Source: BQWY01 sp046351095
GTDB lineage: Bacteria; Nitrospirota; Nitrospiria; Nitrospirales; Nitrospiraceae
Direction of reading: 5' to 3'
DNA: 64,000 nt
NCBI GenBank assembly: GCA_046351095.1
Contig: JAXLZC010000001.1
Location: 2,232,001-2,296,000, forward strand
Both the position numbers and the translations under genes were made by a program. The notes beneath the pieces were generated by a model. It had not been told where the DNA came from. It did not search any database and saw nothing but the letters and a program-made list of their open reading frames with translations. Of the stretch, positions 1 to 10,200 are shown in pieces (positions within the stretch are counted from its first letter, which is position 1; every line of letters begins with the position of its first letter).

Positions 1-2
1 AC

Positions 3-1193
3 TTTGCGCCGGTGATGGAAGCACGGCTCATCCGCAACCAGGATGTCGAACGGTCGCTGCTGCTGTTGAACGGGTATCCGGAATTAAAAACCTCCGCCAC
101 CTTGCGGCCCGGCGCCACACCAGGCAGCACGGATCTCGACGTACTCGTCGAAGACCGCCGCCCGATACACCTCACCCTCGACTACAACAACTACGGGTTT
201 AACACCGTGTCCAGACATCGCTTCGGCGCGACGGGAGAAATCGGCAACCTCGGCATCGACGGGAGCATGCTGACGCTCAACGGCATCATCGGCGACAAGC
301 CGGATCAATTGTTGTTCGGCACGGCAAGTTATGCGGTGCCTCTCGGTGTCCACGGCACAAAGCTCGCCGCCAGCGTCTCGACCGGACGGTTCGACGTGGG
401 CGCGCACCTGTCCGCGCTGGAAATTCGTGGACGTATCAGCACCTACGATCTCTCCCTCAGCCATCCGCTCGTCAAGACCCGCACCCAGACCGTGATCGTC
501 GATACCGGCTTCGCCTCGAAAGACAACCGCCTCTCCACGCTGGGCAGCCTGACCGGATCGGATCGCGTGCGCCTGCTTAAGGCCGGCGTCAACTACGACC
601 AGCTCGATGGATCGGGGCGCACCTATGCCTCGGTGTACGGGTTCCAAGGGGTAGGGGAGGTGTGGGGCGGCATGGATAACAACGACCGGCTCACCACACG
701 CCAAGGCGCCGACAACCGTTTCACAAAAGGCACCGTCTCGGCAGGACGTATCCAGAGCTTGCCGCACGACCTATTGTTCATCCTCAAAGGGTCGGGCCAA
801 ATCTCGACGGGTCCCTTGGTCGTCATCGAGCAACTCCTGCTCGGCGGCCCGGACTCGGTGCGAGGCTACCAATTGGGCGAACGGTTCGTCGATGAAGGGT
901 ATACGGTCAGCGGAGAACTCCGCATTCCGGTGTGGTCGTCGAAACTTCCGCCCACGCAATTCGGCGTCTTCGTCGACCACGGCGGCGGCCGCGTGCGCAA
1001 CCCCGCGCCGGGCGAGCACCGCAGCGCAAGCCTGACCGGTGTCGGCTTCGGCGTGCAGACCATGCTGTCCACGTGGGGGCAGACCAGTATCAGGGCCGAT
1101 CTCGGGTTTCCTCTCTCCGCGCAGCCGGTCGGCGGAACCCTCTCCGGGGACCGCTCGCCGACCCTCTATCTCCAGGCCATCGCCCGCTTCTAA
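3..1193 (+). CDS. TpsB/FhaC-family outer-membrane transporter (5' end outside window)
   Basis: Transporter of a two-partner secretion system that exports the adjacent TpsA exoprotein across the outer membrane. The frame is open from base 3, so the start lies outside the window. The first ~45 residues (VERSLLLLNGYPEL, then TLRPG) look like the end of a ShlB-type POTRA domain. The rest alternates short beta strands typical of the 16-stranded barrel. SVRGYQLGE near the C-terminal third matches the conserved VRGY motif of the L6 loop in Omp85/TpsB proteins. The protein ends in Phe (ARF), the usual barrel-targeting residue. The tpsA-like gene begins 86 bp downstream on the same strand, so the two are probably co-transcribed. 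Substrate pairing is inferred from adjacency. Confidence 0.9.
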   Translation, partial: FAPVMEARLIRNQDVERSLLLLNGYPELKTSATLRPGATPGSTDLDVLVEDRRPIHLTLDYNNYGFNTVSRHRFGATGEIGNLGIDGSMLTLNGIIGDKPDQLLFGTASYAVPLGVHGTKLAASVSTGRFDVGAHLSALEIRGRISTYDLSLSHPLVKTRTQTVIVDTGFASKDNRLSTLGSLTGSDRVRLLKAGVNYDQLDGSGRTYASVYGFQGVGEVWGGMDNNDRLTTRQGADNRFTKGTVSAGRIQSLPHDLLFILKGSGQISTGPLVVIEQLLLGGPDSVRGYQLGERFVDEGYTVSGELRIPVWSSKLPPTQFGVFVDHGGGRVRNPAPGEHRSASLTGVGFGVQTMLSTWGQTSIRADLGFPLSAQPVGGTLSGDRSPTLYLQAIARF

Positions 1194-1279
1194 AGAAATC
1201 CGACAAAATCCCAGGAAAACGCCTGTGCTGTCGCAGGGTTGGCGTTTCGCGCCTGCTACACTTGTTTGAAGGAGCGCCC

Positions 1280-4200
1280 ATGGAGGGCTGCGCCTTGAGA
1301 CGAGCTCGGATGCCGTTCGGTCGCACCAGCAGAGGAATCGTTCTAGCGGCGGTACTCGTCGGCCTCACCTGGGCTGCGCCGTCGCGCACGGACGCACTGC
1401 CCGGCGGCGGAACCGTAGGGAGTGGCCAGGCGACCATCCAGCAGGTCGACCCGCAGACGCTGACCGTGCAGCAAGGGACGAATCGCGCCATCCTCAACTG
1501 GCAGCAGTTCTCCATCGGCTCCGGGGAGACCGTCCGCTTCCTTCAACCCTCCGCGAATGCCGTCGCCTTAAACCGCGTCGTCGGACTCGATCCCTCCGTC
1601 ATCCTCGGACACCTGCAGGCAAACGGACAGCTGTTCCTCGTCAATCCCAACGGCATTCTGTTCGGCGCCGGTGCACAGGTGAATGTCGCCGGCCTGTTGG
1701 CGACGACACTGCAGATTCGCGACAGCGACTTCATGGCGGGGAAGTACCTCTTCGCCCAGGATCCTCTGAAAGAATTACGTAGCGTCGTCAATCGTGGCGA
1801 GATCCGCATCTCCGACCATGGGTACGCCGTCTTCGTCGCGCCCGGCGTCGCCAACGAAGGGCTCATCGTCGGCCACCTCGGCACGACTCTGTTGGGATCC
1901 GCCCAACGCCTCACGCTGGATCTCATGGGCGACGGACTGATTCGGTACGTCCTCAGCGACAAGGTAGCCACGCAGGTGCGCGACACGGACGGCACACCGT
2001 TGGCCAGCGCCGTCTCCAACAGCGGCACGATCCAGGCACCGGGCGGTCAGGTGATCTTGTCGGCCAAGGCGTCGGGCGACATCTTCTCCTCCGTCGTAAA
2101 TCAATCGGGTGTGATTCGGGCACAGAGCCTCGTGGAGCGCGGCGGCGTCATTCGCCTGGAAGGCAGCGACCCGGTGCAGAACAGCGGTGTCCTCGGCTGG
2201 CAGCAGCACCAGGGGGAGGTCCGTCATGCCGACGGGCGCGTGCTGAACACCGGCACGTTGGATGTCTCGGCAGCCGAGGCACAGGCGCAACCAGGCACGG
2301 TCACACTGAGCGGCCAGATGGTCGGCGTCGGCGGGACGATCCTCGCGCGCGGCGCCACGGACAGTGACGGCGGCAACGTGCTCGCGACCTCCAGCGACTC
2401 CACCGTGATGTCCACCAATGCGCACATCGACACGTCGGGGGCCGATCGCAGTTCCGCAGGCAACGTCGTCCTCTGGTCGGATGGATCCACGGCGTTCCGT
2501 GGAACGATTGCCGCGCGCGGCGGCGAAGCAGGTGGCGACGGCGGGCAGATCGAGACATCCGGCCATCGGCAACTGGAATTCACCGGGCAGGTCGACGCTA
2601 CGGCCCCGAATGGGCAGTTTGGGTCCGTGTTGCTCGATCCGACCAACATCACCGTCGCGACCGGCGGGACCGCGACGCTCTCTCAAGTCGATCAATTTGC
2701 GGACCCCAACTGCGCAGCGTCGCTCTGCACCATTGCACCGACCACGATCAACGGCGCCGGCGCCAACGTGCTGTTGCAGGCCGACAACGACATCACCATC
2801 TCCAATGCCATCTCCATGACTGGCTCCGGCCTCGGCATCACGATGCGGGCCGGGCGCGACATACTGGTCAACGCCGGCGTGGCCACCAACAACGGCGCCA
2901 TCGCGATGACCGCCAACGATGCCGGAGCCGGCGGCACGCGTAGCACGGGCACCGGCGATATCTCAGGCACCGGCACCATCAATGCCGGAACGGCGAACAT
3001 CGACCTGACGATCGGCACCAACGCAGGCGGGGCGGGAGCCATCAACCTCACCGGCGCTCTGACTTCGTTAGGGACCACGACGGTCACCGCCGGCTCGGCG
3101 GCCGCAAACAACGTGACGCTTTCGAGTGCCACGAATAATTTCGGCACGGTCAGCATCGTCAGCGGCAACAACGTCACGCTCCGCGACAGCAACGCGCTGA
3201 TTCTTGGCGCCTCGAGCATCAGCGGCACACTCAATGTCACAACGAATGGCGCCCTCACACAAAGCGGCGCCGTCACCGTGGCGGGCACCACGACCATTGC
3301 CGCCGGATCTTCCAATGCCGTCACGCTGACGACCGCGGGCAATAACTTCAGCACGGTGGCGGTGACCAGCGGCAACAACGTCAGTATCGCCGACAGTAAT
3401 GCCCTGATCCTTGGCGCCTCCACGATCAGTGGCACACTCGGTGTCACGACGAACGGGGCCCTCACGCAAAGCGGCGCGGTCACCGCGACGGGTACGACCA
3501 CACTCGCGGCAGGCGCCGCCAACGACATCACACTGAATAACGCGAGCAACAACTTCAGCACCGTGGCCGTGACTACCGGCAACAACGTCACGCTCCGCGA
3601 CAGCAACGCATTGGCGCTAGGTGCCTCGACCGTCAGCGGGAATCTGGACGTCACGACGGCAGGAGCCATCACCCAAAGCGGAACCCTGACCGTCGCAGGC
3701 ACCACAACCCTTGCCGCTGGATCCGCCAACGCCATCACGCTGACGACGGCTACCAACAACTTCAACACCGTGACGATTACTAGCGGCGGCAATGTGTCGT
3801 TACGCGACGCGGGCGCACTGGACCTTGGTGCCTCCACCGTCAGCGGCACCCTCGGCGTCACGACGGCCGGCGCCATGACGCAGAGCGGCCCGCTCACGGT
3901 CACCGGCGCCACCACGCTCACAGCCGGTGCCGGCAACACTATCTCACTGACGAATGCCGCCAATAATTTCAGTACTCTGTCGATCGTCAGCGGCAACAAC
4001 GTCAGTATTGCCGACAGTAATGCTCTGATCCTTGGCGCCTCGACCGTCAGCGGCACACTCGACATCACGACAAACGGGGCCCTCACGCAAAGCGGCGCGG
4101 TCACCGCGACGGGTACGACCACACTCGCGGCAGGCGCCGCCAACGACATCACACTGAATAACGCGAGCAACAACTTCAGCACCGTGGCCGTGACCAGCGG

Positions 4201-7200
4201 CAACAACGTCACGCTCCGGGACAGCAACGCGCTGATTCTGGGCGCCTCCACCATCGGCGGGAATCTGGCGACCACGACCGGCGGTGCGCTCAGTCAAAGC
4301 GGCGTCCTGACGGTCGGCGGCACAAGCACCTTCTCCGCCACCGCCGCCGCCAGTGACATTCTCCTCGGCACGCAAGCCAACACTTTCTCCGGCGCACTCG
4401 CCTTCGGCGGTACGCTCACCAATATCCGCGATGTATCGATCCGCAACGTCAACGCGGGAGCCACGGTCCCAAGCGTCACGGGCATGACCAACCTGCGCAA
4501 TCTGACCGTCCTCTTCGACGCCGCCCCGGTGGTGCTCCCGGCCTTCACACTTGTGACAGGCGGCAACCTGACGGCGACGGCGGCCGGCTCGATCACGCAA
4601 AGCGGCGCGATCGTCATACCAGGCACGGCAACGCTGACGGCCGGCAGCAACGACATCACGTTATCCAACGCCGGCAACAACTTCGGGACGGTCGCCGTGA
4701 CCACCGGCAACAACGTCACGCTCCGGGACAGCAACGCGCTGATTCTTGGCGCCTCCACCATCAGCGGCACACTGTCCACCACGACCGGTGGCGCACTCAG
4801 TCAAAGCGGTGTCCTCACGGTCGGCGGCACCAGCACCTTCTCCGCCACCGCCGCCGCCAGCGACATCCTCCTCGGAACCCAAGCGAACAATTTTTCAGGC
4901 GCACTCGCCTTCGGCGGCACGCTCACGAACATCCGCGACGTGTCGATCCGCAACGTCAACGCGGGAGCCACGGTCCCAAGCGTCACGGGCATGAGCACCC
5001 TGCGCAATCTGACCGTCCTCTTCGACGCCGCCCCCGTCGTACTCCCGGCCTTCACGCTTGCCACCGGCGGCAACCTAACGGTGACGGCCGGTGGGACGAT
5101 CACCCAAAGCGGCGCCATCGTCGTACCCGGCACGGCAACGCTGACGGCCGGCAGCAACGACATCACGCTCTCCAACGCCGGCAACAACTTCGGGACGGTC
5201 GCCGTGACCACCGGCAACAACGTCACGCTGCGAGACAGCGGTGCGCTGATTCTCGGAGCCTCTACCATCGGCGGCAATCTGGACATCACGACGAACGGGG
5301 CGCTCACGCAAACCGCCGCACTATCTGTGGCGGGGACCACCACCATTGCCGCCGGATCCGCCAACGCCATCTCGCTGACGACGGCCACCAACAACTTCAA
5401 CACCGTGGCGATTACCAGCGGCGGAAACGTGTCGTTGCGCGACGCGGATGCACTGGATCTCGGTGCCTCCACCATCAGCGGCACACTCGGCATCACGACG
5501 GCCGGCGCCTTGACGCAGAGCGGCGCGCTCACGGTCACCGGCGTCACCACCCTCGCCACCGGCGCGGGAAACGACATTACGCTGAATAACGCCGCCAACA
5601 ACTTCAGCACCATGGCGGTCACCAGCGGCAACAATGTCACGCTCGTCGATTCCAATGCACTGGTGCTCGGCACATCCACGGTCAGCGGCACATTGGGAGT
5701 CATTACGTCCGGTGCGGTGACACAAACCGGGGCGCTCACCGTGTCGGGCACCACCGCCATTGCCGCCGGCGCGGCAAGCGCCATCACGCTGACGACGGCC
5801 ACCAACAATTTCAACACCGTGACGATTACCAGCGGCGGAAACGTGTCGCTCCGAGACGCGGGCGCGCTGGACCTCGGCGCCTCCACGATCAGCGGCACCC
5901 TCGGCATCACGACGGGCGGCGCCCTGACGCAGAGCGGCGCGCTCACAGTCACCGGCGCCACCACAATCGCCGCCGGTACCGCCAACAACATCACGCTGAA
6001 TCACGCGGGCAACAACTTCGGAACGGTCGCCGTGACCAGCGGCAACAACGTGTCGCTCCGCGACAGCAATGCGCTGATTCTTGGCGCCTCCACCATCAGC
6101 GGCAATCTGGACATCACCACGAACGGAGCGCTCACGCAAACCGCCGCCGTGACCGTCGCAGGCACCACGACCCTTGCCGCCGGTACCGCCAACAACATCA
6201 CACTGAGCAATTCGGGCAACAACTTCAGCAGCGTCGCCGTAACCAGCGGCAACAACGTGTCGCTCCGCGACAGCAATGCGCTGATCCTCGGCGCCTCCAC
6301 CATCAGCGGCACACTGTCTACCACGACCGGTGGCGCACTCAGTCAAAGCGGCGTCCTGTCCGTTGCAGGCACGACTTCGCTCGCGGCCACTGCCGTAGGA
6401 ACCGATTTTCTGTTGAATACGCAGCCAAACACCTTTACAGGCGCCTTGTCTCTCTCGGGGACCGTCGCCAACATCCGCGATGTGGCGATCCGCAATATTC
6501 ACGCTGGGGCGACCGTTCCGACGCTGTCCGGCCTGACCGGCTTGCGGAATCTGACGTTGCAGTACGACAACGCTGCCGTCCTCCTCCCGGCAGTGACGCT
6601 GACCTCCGGCGGCGCCCTGACCGTGACGGCCGGTGGGACGATCACACAATCCGGCGCACTCGTGGTGCCCGGCGCGACGACAGTCGCCTCCGGCAGTAAC
6701 GACATCACATTGACCAATGCGAGTAACAACTTCAGCAGCGTGGCCGTGACCAGCGGCAACAACGTATCGCTCCGCGACAGCAACCCACTCGTGCTGGGCA
6801 CGTCGGCCATCGCAGGCAATCTGGCGGTGACGACCGGCGGGGCACTCAGTCAAACCGGCGTCGTGACGGTCGGCGGCACCACCTCGCTCACGGCGACCGC
6901 CTCCGCCAGCGACATGCTCCTCGGCACACAGGCCAACAATTTCTCGGGTGCGCTTTCCTTCGGCGGGACGCTCACAAACATCCGCGATGTGTCGATCCGG
7001 AACGTCAACGCCGGCGCGACGGTGCCGACGCTCGGCGGCCTGACGAACCTCCGGAACCTGACACTCCTCTACGACAACGCCCCGGTGGCGTTGCCCTCGC
7101 TCACACTTGCAGCCGGGAACAGTCTTACCGTCACAGCCGGTGGGGCTATTACGCAATCCGGCGCAGTGGTCGTGTCGGGAACCTCCACCCTCAACGCCGG

Positions 7201-10200
7201 CACCAGCCATAACGTGACGCTGACGAACGCGGGGAACGACTTCGGGACGGTCGCCATCACCAGCGCCAACAACGCCGCGCTCCGCGATGCGACGGGATTA
7301 GTACTGGGCCCGTCCTCTCTAGCAGGAACTTTGGATATCACAACATCCGGAGCCGTGACTCAAAGTGGCGCGCTCACCGTCGCAGGGACGACAACCGTGA
7401 CGGCCGGCGCGGCAAACAGCATCACCCTGACGAATACCGCCAACGACTTCAGCTCTGTAACCATCGTCAGCGGCAACAACGTCGGGCTGCGCGACATTAC
7501 CGCGCTCAACCTCGGGACCTCCACGATCAGCGGCACGTTGGATGTCATCACAAACGGCGCACTCACACAATCCGGGCCGGTGACGGTGACCGGCGCCTCC
7601 ACGCTCACCGTCGGCGCCCCGAACGACATCATGTTGACGAACGGGGGAAACAACTTCAGTACAGTTGCGGTGACCAGCGGTCACAACGTTGCACTGCGCG
7701 ACGCCACTGCGCTCGACCTTGGCGCGTCCACGATCGGCGGCACCTTGGATGTGACCACGAACGGCGCACTCACACAAAGTGGGCCGCTGACGGTGACCGG
7801 CGCAACCACACTCACCGTCGGCGCCGCGAACAACATCGCGTTGACGAACGCAGCAAATGACTTCAGCACCCTGTCGATCGCCAGCGGGAACAACGTTGCC
7901 CTCCGTGACGTGAATGCGCTCGACCTGGGCGCCTCGACCATCAGCGGCACACTGGATGTCACAAGCGGCGGCGCCCTCACCCAATCCGGCGCGCTCTCAG
8001 TAGCAGGCAATGCCACGTTCGATACCACCGCCGCCGGGACGGTCGGCTCCGTCACGATCTACAACAGCACCGCGTTGGGGTTGGGCACCTCGACCATCGG
8101 CGGCCACCTCACCGCCAGTACCGGCACCGGCGATATTACGATCCCGACTTCGGAGACAATCACCGCAGCTGGGGACGTGACGCTCACGCCAAGCGGCATG
8201 ATCGCGCTCACCGGCACGATACGGAACGGCGGCACACGCTCACTGGTCGGCGGCACCGGCTCACTCATCACGCTCGGCTCCGATACCAACCTCAATACCC
8301 TGCCGTTACCCGGATCCGGCGATGTGATGATTCACACAAGCGGGAGCACGTCGCTGTTCTCAGGCGCGCCATTGACCGGCTCGGCCATCACCTTGACCAA
8401 TCCCGGAAATACGTTCGGTGGCTCGGTTCGGTTTTCCACCACCTCACCCGCACTGACGAGCACCGCGCTCCAAACCTATAACCTCACGCAATCGGCGCCC
8501 GTGACGCTCGGAAGCGGTCGGACACTGACGATCACCGACCTCGGGGGTAGCGGCGGCGTTCGCGGCAACGTGACCTTGACCAACGCAGGCAACAGCTTCG
8601 ACGCCGTCAACATCACCGGCGGCAACATCGCCCTCACCGAAGCCGGACCGATTACCATCGGATCGACCGGTCTCAGCGCCAACAGCGGTACGACCTCCAC
8701 CGGCACACTCGCGTTGTCGAGCACGGGGGCCATCACACAGGTGGGACCGATCTACGCCGCCGGCACCACGACGCTGGCAGCCGGAACAGCGAACAACATC
8801 ACGCTGCCCCATGCGGCAAACGACTTCAACACGGTGTCCATCCTCAGCGGCAACAATGTCGCGCTCCGCGACACCAACGCACTCGACCTCGGGACCTCGA
8901 CCATCAGCAGCAACCTGGATGTCACAACAAACGGCGCGGTGACGCAAAGCGGCCCGCTCACGGTCGCGGGGACCACCACACTCACTGTCGGAAGCGGCAA
9001 CAACATCACGCTGACCGATGCGGCGAACGACTTCAGCACGGTGTCGATCGCCAGCGGGAACAATGTCGCCCTCCGTGACGTGAATGCGCTCGACTTCGGC
9101 GCCTCGACCATCAGCGGCACGTTGGATGTCGTCACCAATGGCGCACTCACACAAAGTGGACCACTGACGGTGACCGGCGCCACCACGCTCACCGTCGGGG
9201 CCACGAATGACATCGCACTGACAAACGCCACGAACGACTTCGGCTCTGTAGCCATCGTCAGCGGCAACAACGTCGCGCTACGCGACGCCAACGCGCTCGA
9301 CTTCGGGGCATCGACCATCAGCGGCACGTTGAATGTCGTCACCAATGGCGCACTCACACAAAGTGGACCGCTGACGGTTGCGGGGGCAACGACGCTCGAT
9401 GTTGGAAGCGGCAACGACATCACGCTGACCAATGCAGCGAATGACTTCAGCAGCATCACGATCATCCGTGGCAATAACGTCGCATTGCGCGACGCCACTA
9501 CGCTCGACCTCGGAACGTCGACCATCAGCGGCACGTTGGATGTCGTCACCAATGGCGCACTCACACAAAGTGGACCACTGACGGTGACCGGCGCAACCAC
9601 GCTCACCGTCGGGGCCACGAATGACATCGCACTGACAAACGCCACGAACGACTTCGGCTCTGTAGCCATCGTCAACGGCAACAACGTCGCGCTCCGCGAT
9701 GCCAATGCGCTCGACCTTGGCGCGTCCACGATCACCGGCACGCTGGATGTCGTCACCAATGGCGCACTCACACAAAGCGGACCGCTGACGGTGACCGGCG
9801 CAACCACACTCACCGTCGGCGCTGCGAACGACATCACATTGACGAACGCGACGAATGATTTCAGCACCGTGTCGATCGCCAGCGGTCACAACGTTGCGCT
9901 GCGCGACGCCAATGCGCTCGACCTCGGTGCGTCAACGGTCAGCGGCACATTGGATGTCGTCGCCAATGGTGCACTCACACAAAGTGGACCGCTGACGGTT
10001 GTGGGAGCAACCACCGTCGCAACCGGGACCTCCACCGACATCACTTTGACGAATGCGTCGAATGATTTCAGCACCGTGTCGATCGCCAGCGGGAACAATG
10101 TCGCCCTCCGTGACGTGAATGCGCTCGACCTGGGCGCCTCGACCATCAGCGGCACACTGGATGTCACAAGCGGCGGCGCCCTCACCCAATCCGGCGCGCT

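Noticed and set aside
2692..7210. Long minus-strand open frames (up to 629 codons) opposite tpsA
   Set aside because: They mirror the GC-rich repeats of tpsA, have no start signals, and their translations are low-complexity repeats of the sense pattern.
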